Shown here piece by piece: positions 25,299 to 33,501 of a stretch of DNA of 48,535 nt. The stretch comes from Sphingobacteriia bacterium. Lineage in GTDB: Bacteria; Bacteroidota; Bacteroidia; Chitinophagales; Chitinophagaceae. Where the stretch lies: contig JAECQP010000025.1 of the NCBI GenBank assembly GCA_015999745.1, forward strand, positions 1 through 48,535, given 5' to 3'. The notes under the pieces are model-generated. The model saw only the letters and a list, made by a program, of their open reading frames with translations, ran no database searches and was not told the origin of the DNA. The first letter of the stretch is position 1. Each line of letters opens with the position of its first letter. The translations under genes were made by a program, and so were the position numbers.

Positions 25299-28200
25299 TT
25301 AGTTATTGAATAAATAGTTTAATTCGGATTCTGCAATGTTCAACTGGCGAAGCGCTTCAATGTACTGGCTTTTGATGCCAATGGCCTGGTTCAGCAACAT
25401 TCCCCACTCTATATAATTGATCTGCCCGTTTTTATAATTCAGGTTGGCTGTTTGAATGATCACTTCCGCCTGTTTCAGCGCGTTTTTTTCATAATACAAA
25501 ACCGCCTTGCTGTATTTTTCGTACTCCTGCCAGGCTTTGTCGAGCCTTGTTTGCAGTTGAATCACGGCAGCATGGGTAGTGGCGGCAGCCACCGCTTCAT
25601 TTGCTTTGGCCGCATTCACCTTCTGTTTTTGTGCTTTGGCAAATACAGGCACAGATAATCCCAGTGTAACGGAAGAAAAACGGTCTCCGATCTTATATTG
25701 CTTTTCGGTTCTGTCGTTCATCATCTGCCAGCCATTCAGCGATTGGTTATTGTATCCGAGCAGCCAGTCGGGTTTCATCCGGGCCCGGGCAAGTTCTGTT
25801 TCTGCAGCAGCCTGTTCCTGTTGTTTTTGATACAGGGCTATATAGGGGTTGCTTCTCCACTGGGCAGAGTCGAACAATTTCACTGTGGCGCCCAATGGGT
25901 CCAGCGCCACAATTCGTGCATCCGCCTGGAGCAATAATCCCAACTGTAACTGAACCGCATGAAAGTCGGCATCCTGCATACTGATCAGCAATTTATTTTG
26001 CATCACCATATTGTCAATGGAAGTTTTTTCCAGCAGATTGGTCTCTCCCTTTTCCAGCCTCAGGGTGGCTATCCGCTGATAGCCGGCAAAAATGGAATCG
26101 ATCTGGCTCAGTAAAATATGATTGGATTGAAAATACTGCAACTGTACATAGAGTTGCCTGGCCAATCGTTTCACATCCATCACCTGCACAGCCGTATTTA
26201 CTTTGGCCGTCGCCAGAAATGTTTCAAACAGGTTTTTCTGTTTCTGATACAACATACCGGAACTGAAAGGCTGCACAATGCTGATCTTTGCATCAAACCC
26301 GGCAGCCGTGTTATAATTTCCCAGCTCGGAACTGAACTGTGTTTTGGGGATATCCCTTGCAGTGGAAGGCAGGATACCATAATACTTTTCCTGCAAACGG
26401 CTCACCTGCAAGCCGGGAGCTTTTTCAACCGCCAGTTGCAACACTTCTTCCAGGTGCATTTTCTGTACCGGAACAGCAGGTGAAGCCGGCATTTGTGCAT
26501 ACAAGCCGCCACACAAAACCATCAACCCGATTGTACTTAAAGCTCTCATATGATGTTTGCTTTTTCTACTTCTGCGATCAAATAACATGTATAAACATGG
26601 CAGTACCACCAGGGTGAGCACAGTGGCCGTAAGCAGCCCCCCAATTACAACAGTTGCCAGCGGCCGTTGCACTTCCGCACCGGCCCCGTTGCTCAATGCC
26701 ATCGGCAGGAAGCCCAGCGATGCCACCGATGCAGTCATCAGAATCGGGCGCAGCCTTGCCTCTGTTGCTTTCACAACGATATCCTTTACCGGAGATTCAT
26801 CGGTGGTTCTTAACCGGACGATTTCCGTAATCAATACAATACCATTCAATACAGCCACCCCGAACAATGCAATAAAACCAACACCGGCCGAAATACTGAA
26901 AGGCATATCTCTTAGCCATAAACTGAATACCCCACCGGTGGCCGATAGCGGAATGGCAGAGAAAATCAGTAACCCGTATTTAATTTTATTGAACGCAAAA
27001 TAGAGGAGTATAAAAATCAGCAGCAATGCAACAGGAAGCGCTATCGATAAGCGATTGGTGGCGTTCTGCAGATTCTCGTACTGCCCCCCATAGGTAATGG
27101 AATAGCCTGTGGGCAGTTTGATATGCGTTTTTACTTTCTGTTGCAGTTCCTCTACAATGGACTGCACATCCCTCCCACGAACATTGAACCCAACCATGAT
27201 TCTTCTTCGGGCTTCTTCGCGTTGAATCTGGTAAGGGCCTTCTTTCATTTCAACCGTTGCCAGTTCGTACAATGGAACCTGTAAACCATCGGCAACGCCC
27301 ACCATCAGGTTATTGAGGTTGGAAACATCCGCTTTCTGTTCATTGTTCAACCGCACCACCAGATCGTAGCGTTTGTCGCCTTCAAACACCTCGCCGGCCT
27401 TGCTTCCCGCATAAGCGGCCTGAACAATCCGGTTAATTTCCGACACGGAAGCGCCGTAACGGGCAATGGCATCTCTTTTATAAGTGATGACCATCTGTGG
27501 TACACCGGTAACAGTTTCCACATATAAATCCTTGGCACCCTCTACCTGGTTGATCAGCAGACCCATTCTCCCGGCTGTTGCCGCCAGTGAATCCAGGTCA
27601 TCCCCGAAAATCTTACAAACCACATCCTGACGGGCGCCGGTCATGAGTTCATTAAAACGCATCTGTACCGGGAACTGGAAACCGGTGGTAACACCCGGAA
27701 CCTGCTGAAGCGCATTACTCATCCGTTCCGCAAGCTGGTCGAATGTTTTGGCGCTGGTCCATTCTTTTTTGTCTTTCAGAATCACCATCATATCTGCCGC
27801 TTCCAATGGCATTGGATCGGTAGGTATTTCACCGGAACCGATTTTGGTTACGACTTTCTTTACTTCAGGAAATGAATCCAGTAATACCCTGGCGGTTTTC
27901 TGAACAGCATCCACCGTGTTAGACAGGGATGATCCGGTGAGCAATCTTGTTTCCACTGCAAAATCACCTTCCTCCAGTTTAGGAATGAATTCACCGCCCA
28001 GCGTGGTCATAATATAAAATGCCACGGCAAAAAGCGCTACACTCACACTCACAATTGTTTTAGGAAAATTCAGCACCCTGCGCAACAGCGGTGTATACCA
28101 ATTGGTGATCTTTGTCATCATCCTGTCGGATAAATTGGGTTTTACACCCAGTTTCTTACTCAGAAAAAGCGAACTCATCATTGGAATATAGGTCAGCGAC

Positions 28201-29687
28201 AACAGGAAGGCCCCCAGGATGGCAAATGAGACCGTTTCGGCCATTGGACGGAACATTTTACCTTCAATGCCTTCCAGCGTTAAAACAGGCAGGTAAACCA
28301 CCAGGATAATAATTTGTCCGAAAGCAGCGGCGTTCATCATTTTTTTGGAACTGCCAGCCACTTCTTCATCCATTTCGTGCTGGCTCAACAAGGCCGTGCC
28401 AGTACCCCTGTGGCGAATCCCAAAATGCAGTTTATGCAGAACAGCTTCCACAATAATGACCCCGCCATCCACCAGCAATCCAAAGTCGAGCGCGCCCAGG
28501 CTCATGAGGTTACCACTGGTGCCTGCCAGGTTCATCATGATCATGGCAAAAAGCAGGGACAGGGGAATTACAGAAGCCACAATAAAGCCTGCTCTGAGAT
28601 TACCTAAAAAGATTACCAGAACAAACACCACAATCAGCGCCCCTTCAATCAGGTTGGTCTTAACCGTACCGATGGCATTATCCACCATTTTGGTCCGGTC
28701 GAGGAAGGGTTCAATAATCACGCCTTCGGGCAGCGAAGCTTCAATGGTTTTAATTTTCTCTTTGATATTATGAATCACTTCATTGCTATTGCCCCCCTTC
28801 AGCATCATCACCACAGCACCGGGCACTTCGCCTTCCGCGCCATATACGGTTGCGCCATACCGGATAGCCTGGCCATACTGAACAACGGCAATATTTTTGA
28901 TCAGTACTGGAATGGTACCGTTGACTCTTTTCACAACAATGTTCCCCATATCCTCCAGGTTCTTAACCAAACCCTCGGTACGGATGAATAATACATTGGG
29001 GCCCTTTTCAATATAGGCGCCACCGGCGTTCTGGTTATTCTCCTGCAAAGCCTTGAATACATCAGAAATAGTGAGTCCAAAACTTTTCAACTGATCGGTC
29101 TTCACGGCTACTTCGTATTGCTTCAGGGAACCGCCAAAACTGCTTACATCGGCTACACCCTGTGTACCGAGCAATTGCCTGCGGACTACCCAATCCTGGA
29201 TGGACCGCAGCTCCATCAGGCTGTATTTGCCTTCGTAGCCGGGTTTTGTTTTAACCACATATTGAAAAATTTCTCCCAACCCTGTTGTAACAGGCCCCAT
29301 CTCAGGGGTGCCCATACCCGCAGGGATCTGCGACTGAACCGTTATCAGGCGTTCGCTCACCTGCTGTCGGGCCCAATATACATCCGTGGCGTCGTCGAAC
29401 ACAACGGTTACAATACTCAATCCAAAACGAGAGAAACTTCTTTGTTCTTTTATGCCGGGAACATTCCGGGTCGCCTGCTCTACAGGCACTGTAATAAAGC
29501 GTTCTACATCCGGCGCCCCCAACCCGGGGGAAACCGTGATAACCATTACCTGGTTATTGGTGATATCCGGTACCGCATCAATCGGCAGCTTCATCAGGGA
29601 AATGACACCATAGATGATCAGCCCCAGCGTAAATAGCGCTACAATGAGTTTATTCCGGATGGAAAAATCAATGATCTTATTCAGCAT
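25299..29687 (-). CDS. cusA: CusA/CzcA heavy-metal RND pump fused to a TolC-like outer-membrane channel
   Basis: One 1462-residue frame holds two normally separate parts. Residues 1 to about 1040 form a complete HME-RND pump: 12 membrane helices, two large periplasmic loops, and the DFGLLVDGGVIIVEA motif in helix 4. From Met1047 the sequence reads like a signal peptide (MRALSTIGLMVLCGGLYAQ) and continues with about 400 residues of an outer-membrane efflux protein: an amphipathic helical hairpin repeat with LEEVLQLAVEKAP and LNIAESELNYLF-type ends. The frame is unbroken. The adaptor gene follows after 11 bases. The channel part must reach the outer membrane, so cleavage at the internal signal is likely. 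Similar fusions are known in Bacteroidota. Metal specificity is not determined. Confidence 0.93.
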   Translation of the reverse strand: MLNKIIDFSIRNKLIVALFTLGLIIYGVISLMKLPIDAVPDITNNQVMVITVSPGLGAPDVERFITVPVEQATRNVPGIKEQRSFSRFGLSIVTVVFDDATDVYWARQQVSERLITVQSQIPAGMGTPEMGPVTTGLGEIFQYVVKTKPGYEGKYSLMELRSIQDWVVRRQLLGTQGVADVSSFGGSLKQYEVAVKTDQLKSFGLTISDVFKALQENNQNAGGAYIEKGPNVLFIRTEGLVKNLEDMGNIVVKRVNGTIPVLIKNIAVVQYGQAIRYGATVYGAEGEVPGAVVMMLKGGNSNEVIHNIKEKIKTIEASLPEGVIIEPFLDRTKMVDNAIGTVKTNLIEGALIVVFVLVIFLGNLRAGFIVASVIPLSLLFAMIMMNLAGTSGNLMSLGALDFGLLVDGGVIIVEAVLHKLHFGIRHRGTGTALLSQHEMDEEVAGSSKKMMNAAAFGQIIILVVYLPVLTLEGIEGKMFRPMAETVSFAILGAFLLSLTYIPMMSSLFLSKKLGVKPNLSDRMMTKITNWYTPLLRRVLNFPKTIVSVSVALFAVAFYIMTTLGGEFIPKLEEGDFAVETRLLTGSSLSNTVDAVQKTARVLLDSFPEVKKVVTKIGSGEIPTDPMPLEAADMMVILKDKKEWTSAKTFDQLAERMSNALQQVPGVTTGFQFPVQMRFNELMTGARQDVVCKIFGDDLDSLAATAGRMGLLINQVEGAKDLYVETVTGVPQMVITYKRDAIARYGASVSEINRIVQAAYAGSKAGEVFEGDKRYDLVVRLNNEQKADVSNLNNLMVGVADGLQVPLYELATVEMKEGPYQIQREEARRRIMVGFNVRGRDVQSIVEELQQKVKTHIKLPTGYSITYGGQYENLQNATNRLSIALPVALLLIFILLYFAFNKIKYGLLIFSAIPLSATGGVFSLWLRDMPFSISAGVGFIALFGVAVLNGIVLITEIVRLRTTDESPVKDIVVKATEARLRPILMTASVASLGFLPMALSNGAGAEVQRPLATVVIGGLLTATVLTLVVLPCLYMLFDRRSRKSKHHMRALSTIGLMVLCGGLYAQMPASPAVPVQKMHLEEVLQLAVEKAPGLQVSRLQEKYYGILPSTARDIPKTQFSSELGNYNTAAGFDAKISIVQPFSSGMLYQKQKNLFETFLATAKVNTAVQVMDVKRLARQLYVQLQYFQSNHILLSQIDSIFAGYQRIATLRLEKGETNLLEKTSIDNMVMQNKLLISMQDADFHAVQLQLGLLLQADARIVALDPLGATVKLFDSAQWRSNPYIALYQKQQEQAAAETELARARMKPDWLLGYNNQSLNGWQMMNDRTEKQYKIGDRFSSVTLGLSVPVFAKAQKQKVNAAKANEAVAAATTHAAVIQLQTRLDKAWQEYEKYSKAVLYYEKNALKQAEVIIQTANLNYKNGQINYIEWGMLLNQAIGIKSQYIEALRQLNIAESELNYLFNN

Positions 29688-29705
29688 AAGTTTACTTTAT
29701 AGCCA

Positions 29706-29734
29706 ACAACTTCAACATCAATTATTGAAGTTGT
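29706..29734. promoter_or_regulatory. Perfect 10-bp inverted repeat upstream of the pump gene
   Basis: ACAACTTCAA (29706-29715) and TTGAAGTTGT (29725-29734) are exact inverse complements around a 9-base AT-rich centre, ending 19 bases before the pump ATG. Symmetry and position suit a dimeric repressor operator or an RNA hairpin in the leader. No T run follows on the minus strand, so it is not a classical terminator. Confidence 0.55.
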
Positions 29735-29748
29735 ATCATGAATCAATC

Positions 29749-29766
29749 ACATGCAGGATTGCATGT
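29749..29766. repeat. 7-bp inverted repeat in the same leader
   Basis: ACATGCA (29749-29755) and TGCATGT (29760-29766) flank a 4-base loop GGAT. It lies between the small secreted protein gene and the pump gene, next to the longer inverted repeat. Function unknown. Confidence 0.4.
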
Positions 29767-29788
29767 ATAATTTACTGGAAAGAATCGG

Positions 29789-30172
29789 CTAGGCTATTCG
29801 GGGGGGCTGGAATATATTCACCATCGGCCGAAAAGAATAGGAGCTGATATAAATGCCTGAAAAATTGCGGGTATCAACAGGAATGGCCGGAACCTCCACT
29901 TCAATTTTCTGTAACGGCATACTGATGGCGCTGATCATACAGCCATCGGAGGAATGTGTTTTAAAGGGGAGCTGCATATCCTGCTCATGATCGGCATCAA
30001 TAACAGGGTTGATGTAATGCATATGAATGAAACCGGCGATACTCAGCTTTGGATCCTGCTGGTAATGCACCTGGAAATGTTTAATCATAAAGGGGACCTT
30101 CAGCAATTGGTTGGCATCCGTTGCTCCCATCAGATAAATCATTAAAGTCAGCGATGCTGCTATACGTTTCAC
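29789..30172 (-). CDS. Small secreted protein of the metal-efflux operon, unknown function
   Basis: A 127-residue protein that I cannot assign to a characterised family. A hydrophobic N-terminus (about 5-20) suggests a signal peptide. The mature part is rich in His and Met (for example MIKHFQVHYQ, FIHMHYINP, DADHEQDMQLP), residues that could bind copper, silver or similar soft metals. It sits 101 bases upstream of the RND-TolC fusion on the same strand. Similarly sized proteins are often found beside such pumps in Bacteroidota, as far as I recall. The start is GTG at 30172; a Met11 start would shorten the signal. A periplasmic metal chaperone or sensor role is inferred from composition and context only. 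Confidence 0.7.
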   Translation of the reverse strand: MKRIAASLTLMIYLMGATDANQLLKVPFMIKHFQVHYQQDPKLSIAGFIHMHYINPVIDADHEQDMQLPFKTHSSDGCMISAISMPLQKIEVEVPAIPVDTRNFSGIYISSYSFRPMVNIFQPPRIA

Positions 30173-30190
30173 CCTGTAAAGTTACCTAAA

Positions 30191-32215
30191 TTAGTTTACA
30201 AAATTCCACCAAATACCCACCCTGGTCCATAAAGTGTTGGCGGGGTATTCATTGGCGGTAAAATTCCGCTTACTGAAACCAAAACTGCCGTTCGCCATAT
30301 TCAGGGTATTCAGGTTCTCCAAACGCACAAATCCCTTAAAGCTCTTGATCCGGAAATGCAGGAACGCATGGATATCCGGCCTGTTGCTGATGGTGTTGCT
30401 GTTCTGGTAGAAGAACTGCCCCGTCATCGGGCTGTAATTGTTCATTTTGTATCCGGTATTATAGCGAACTTCCAACCCGGTAGAAAGAAAAAGATTGGTA
30501 TAGAAATTCCCTTCAAACGCCAGCCTGTTTCTCATCAGCAATACGGGCAGATTTACCGGAGGATTTCCCGTGGTCTGTTGAATATGCACTTCTGCATACC
30601 AGTTCCAGTGTTTAGCGAGCCTGAATTTTTTCTCAGCAGCAATATGCAGTACATTGAATAAGGTGGCTTCCTGCCGGGCAGTGAAGAAACTGTCGAAATA
30701 CATAAAATTGCTTACGGCAAAATATTCACCTGAGAGTTTAAAATGTATCCCCGGATTTTCGTAGTCGGCAAATAAGCGGACGATGTTCTCTTTATTGTAC
30801 GCGCCTTTATTGCTCACCGGGAAACTACTCAACGGATTCAGCAAAAAAGAGGGAGAGCGGTTTACGTTCTGGAATCCCAGGTGCAGGGATCCGGTTTTTC
30901 TGCCGAGCAACCGTTTCAGGCTCACCAGGGCGCTGTAGTCTCCGGAGTTCATTCCATTGAGGTACAACTGACCGGTGGCTTCCAGGTCCCATACCTGGTT
31001 GCGGGTTCTGTTCCGGTATTCTCCGGTAGCGAAAATATTGTGGAATGTTGTGGTAGCAATAGTATCAAAAGTGCCTTTTAGGTTTTGCAGGGCAATACCG
31101 GCCTTGAAGAACTGGCTCTGGTTGTTCTTATCCGGAAAAGTGATCAGGCTGAACTCGTTCTGGATATTATTCCAGCTATCCTTAAAATGAATCGCTTTGC
31201 CCGCAGGGGTTGTATAGTTGAAATAGCTGGCATAACGAACAGAATCCACATTCAGGTCGAGAAAATTGGCGCTTTGCGAACCGAGGCGAAAAGTATGCTC
31301 TACCCTGAAACGCGGGTAAAATATTTTGTAGGTAACCGAGTCGGTAACAATGGAATCTTTCTTACCAAAGTCCAGGTGATGGCGGAACAGGAATACGGAT
31401 TCTTTTTGAATATTTCCGGTTGTTACGCCGGTATTGAACGGATTCCGGATGGCGGCCCCCACCCTGCCCATACGGGTTTCCAGCTCGTACGGGTCATTCA
31501 GCGCCAGGCTGTCCAGCTTTGATTTATCAACCAGTCCCCCGTTTTCCGAAGAGGAAGCCTTGTTAGACAACCAGATCAGGAAGAACTCGTATTTACGGTT
31601 ATTGGTTTGGTAATGAGAAGTAAACCGGAAATTATTGTGGCTGGCATTCTGGTTCTTCAGCATGCCCGGAGAATTACTGAACCGGTATTCCACCCCAAAA
31701 TTGAAATTGGTTTTACGGTTCTGCGTATGCTTCACGTCCACCAGTTGTTCTGCCTTACTGCCAAGCAAATAAGCAAATTCGGTATAGGGCCTGGTTGTCT
31801 GGTAAAACTTCGTATTCTCTACCGTAAACTTATATACATCATACTGGTGAAAACCCGCGTCAAATCCGGCTTTCATTAAAGGATTGAACAGGAAGGAATT
31901 GGCAGCAGTTCCATAGTTGCCCAGGTGATAATAGCTGTATGGTAACGGGAATCTTGTGGTGAAATCGTTGATAGAAGAATCCAGGGTACGGTTTCTGGTT
32001 GAGTCGAAATAACGATAGAAAATGGTGATGGAATCGGCCAGGAAATCCCTTTTTTGCAGGGAATCTTTTTTAGACTTGGTACCGGTTCCAGTATTGCCCA
32101 GGCGTTGTGCGCCGGGAAAGTTACCCAGTTGCTGTATGCCTTGTGCAGATACCAAGTCTGCGCCCGCACAAAGCAACAGCAGTAATAAACAGGTTCTACT
32201 ATACCGGGCTATCAT
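30191..32215 (-). CDS. Putative porin (Porin_10-like outer-membrane beta-barrel)
   Basis: A 674-residue outer-membrane protein. An N-terminal signal peptide (LLLLLLCAGADLVSAQ) is followed by a short polar region containing SKKDSLQKRD, and then by many alternating hydrophobic/aromatic beta-strands to the C-terminus (ending LWTRVGIWWNFVN). The FTSHYQTNNRKYEFFLIWL and LGFQNVNRSPSFLL segments resemble the Bacteroidota Porin_10 family. It begins seven bases after the purine nucleoside phosphorylase stop, so it probably shares its transcript. The solute transported is unknown. Confidence 0.85.
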   Translation of the reverse strand: MIARYSRTCLLLLLLCAGADLVSAQGIQQLGNFPGAQRLGNTGTGTKSKKDSLQKRDFLADSITIFYRYFDSTRNRTLDSSINDFTTRFPLPYSYYHLGNYGTAANSFLFNPLMKAGFDAGFHQYDVYKFTVENTKFYQTTRPYTEFAYLLGSKAEQLVDVKHTQNRKTNFNFGVEYRFSNSPGMLKNQNASHNNFRFTSHYQTNNRKYEFFLIWLSNKASSSENGGLVDKSKLDSLALNDPYELETRMGRVGAAIRNPFNTGVTTGNIQKESVFLFRHHLDFGKKDSIVTDSVTYKIFYPRFRVEHTFRLGSQSANFLDLNVDSVRYASYFNYTTPAGKAIHFKDSWNNIQNEFSLITFPDKNNQSQFFKAGIALQNLKGTFDTIATTTFHNIFATGEYRNRTRNQVWDLEATGQLYLNGMNSGDYSALVSLKRLLGRKTGSLHLGFQNVNRSPSFLLNPLSSFPVSNKGAYNKENIVRLFADYENPGIHFKLSGEYFAVSNFMYFDSFFTARQEATLFNVLHIAAEKKFRLAKHWNWYAEVHIQQTTGNPPVNLPVLLMRNRLAFEGNFYTNLFLSTGLEVRYNTGYKMNNYSPMTGQFFYQNSNTISNRPDIHAFLHFRIKSFKGFVRLENLNTLNMANGSFGFSKRNFTANEYPANTLWTRVGIWWNFVN

Positions 32216-32222
32216 AAATGAA

Positions 32223-33044
32223 TTAAAGCGCTTTAATCAATTCACTGAATAATAAGGTCAGCTTAGGTTCTGCGTCTTTAGCAGCCTGCAACACTTCTTC
32301 GTGAGTGATTATATTCTCTTCCTCCCTGATACCAAGATCGGTGATAACGCTGGCTGCAAATACTTTCATACCGCAATGAACGGCCACAATATTTTCCTGT
32401 ACGGTACTCATACCAACGGCATCGCCGCCTAAGAGATGAATCATTCTGTATTCGGCCCTTGTTTCGAAAGTGGGGCCGGTAACTCCTGCATAAATGCCTT
32501 CCCGCAGGTCAATATGGTTGGCTTCTGCAATGTCCTGAACCAGTTTGATGAGGTCCTTGCAATACGGCTGGCTCATATCGGGGAAACGGGTGCCGATACT
32601 GTCTTCATTCTTTCCGATCAGCGGGTTCACAGTGAACATGCTGATATGATCGTTAATCACCATCAGATCTCCTACTTTAAAGCTGGTGTTAACGCCACCG
32701 GCGGCATTGGAGAGCAAGAGGGTTTTAACACCCAGGGCATGCAGTACCCTGATGGGATAAGTAACCTGTTGAGGAGTATATCCTTCGTAGAAATGGAATC
32801 GGCCCGACATCACCCACACTTTTTTACCACTCAATTCACCCAGGATCAGTTTTCCGGAGTGCCCCTGCACGGTACTAACCGGGAAATGGGGTATTTCTTC
32901 ATATGGAATGGCAATATCTGTTTTAATTACATTGGCCAGATTTCCAAGGCCGCTACCCAGGATAATTCCGATAGAGGCATCTGTTTTTACTTTACTTGCT
33001 ATAAACGCCCTGGTTTCGGCGAGCTGATTCAATAACGTAGACAT
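32223..33044 (-). CDS. punA: Purine-nucleoside phosphorylase (trimeric type)
   Basis: Phosphorolysis of purine nucleosides to the base and ribose-1-phosphate in nucleotide salvage. The 273-residue protein has the GIILGSGLGNLA phosphate-binding start (about 26-37), GHSGKLILGEL, GRFHFYEGY, LSNAAGGVN (111-119), PTFETRAEYR with Glu194 and GGDAVGMSTV. The position matching human Asn243 is Asp236 in VITDLG, a residue linked to 6-oxo versus 6-amino purine preference. A promoter lies in the gap after the cold-shock gene. The porin gene follows after seven bases. Confidence 0.94.
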   Translation of the reverse strand: MSTLLNQLAETRAFIASKVKTDASIGIILGSGLGNLANVIKTDIAIPYEEIPHFPVSTVQGHSGKLILGELSGKKVWVMSGRFHFYEGYTPQQVTYPIRVLHALGVKTLLLSNAAGGVNTSFKVGDLMVINDHISMFTVNPLIGKNEDSIGTRFPDMSQPYCKDLIKLVQDIAEANHIDLREGIYAGVTGPTFETRAEYRMIHLLGGDAVGMSTVQENIVAVHCGMKVFAASVITDLGIREEENIITHEEVLQAAKDAEPKLTLLFSELIKAL

Positions 33045-33060
33045 AGTTCAAATTAATCGT

Positions 33061-33090
33061 CAAATATAGGTCAAAAAATAAGGCCATCAA
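33061..33090 (-). promoter_or_regulatory. Promoter of the purine nucleoside phosphorylase gene
   Basis: On the minus strand TTG (33088-33090), a 19-base spacer and TATATTTG (33061-33068) fit the Bacteroidota consensus. The -33 element lies inside the terminator stem of the cold-shock gene, so terminator and promoter overlap. Confidence 0.6.
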
Positions 33091-33108
33091 CGGTTAGCTG
33101 ATGGCCTT
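33073..33108 (-). terminator. Rho-independent terminator of the cold-shock gene
   Basis: On the minus strand a perfect 10-bp stem (33080-33089 with 33099-33108, AAGGCCATCA/TGATGGCCTT), a 9-base loop and ATTTTTT (33073-33079). Confidence 0.9.
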
Positions 33109-33130
33109 GGGTAAGGTATGAAAGTTAAAC

Positions 33131-33334
33131 TTAACTTAAACGCTTTACATTAACGGCATTTAATCCCTTACGACCTTCTTGTACGTCAAAAATCACTTTG
33201 TCGTTCGCCTCGATCTGATCGATCAGTCCGTTTGCATGTACAAAAGTTTCTTTGTTGGAATCATCATGCTTAATAAATCCAAAACCTTTTTCTTCGTTAA
33301 AGAACTTTACAGTTCCTTGAATTTGTGTGTCCAT
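33131..33334 (-). CDS. Cold-shock domain protein (CspA family)
   Basis: A 67-residue single-stranded nucleic-acid-binding OB-fold protein acting as an RNA chaperone. It has the RNP1 motif KGFGFIKH (16-23) and a variant RNP2, ETFVHANG (29-36), where DIFVHFS is usual. The aromatic residues Phe18, Phe20 and Phe31 that stack on bases are kept. A TATCTTTG at 33361-33368 and a strong terminator make it a single-gene unit. The predicted leader is only about 24 nt, so the long cold-box leader of E. coli cspA is absent, which argues for constitutive or differently regulated expression. Confidence 0.95.
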   Translation of the reverse strand: MDTQIQGTVKFFNEEKGFGFIKHDDSNKETFVHANGLIDQIEANDKVIFDVQEGRKGLNAVNVKRLS

Positions 33335-33360
33335 TGTAATTTGATATAATTAATAAAACG

Positions 33361-33368
33361 CAAAGATA
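33361..33368 (-). promoter_or_regulatory. -7 promoter element of the cold-shock gene
   Basis: TATCTTTG on the minus strand, 26 bases before the ATG, is an exact TAnnTTTG match. I see no TTG at the usual upstream spacing. Confidence 0.55.
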
Positions 33369-33501
33369 GCCTTATTCGTCTCCCCCACCTAATTAAAACT
33401 AAAAGACACATAATGGAACACTGTAAAATCACTAAATCTGGCTGTTTTAAGGCTATTTATCAGGGTTTTACAGGCATTGCCCTGAAATGTTAAAATTATG
33501 C

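Noticed and set aside
33470..33501. CAGGG/CCCTG inverted repeat after the plug gene, considered as a terminator
   Set aside because: Only a 5-bp stem with a long loop and no T run on the relevant strand.
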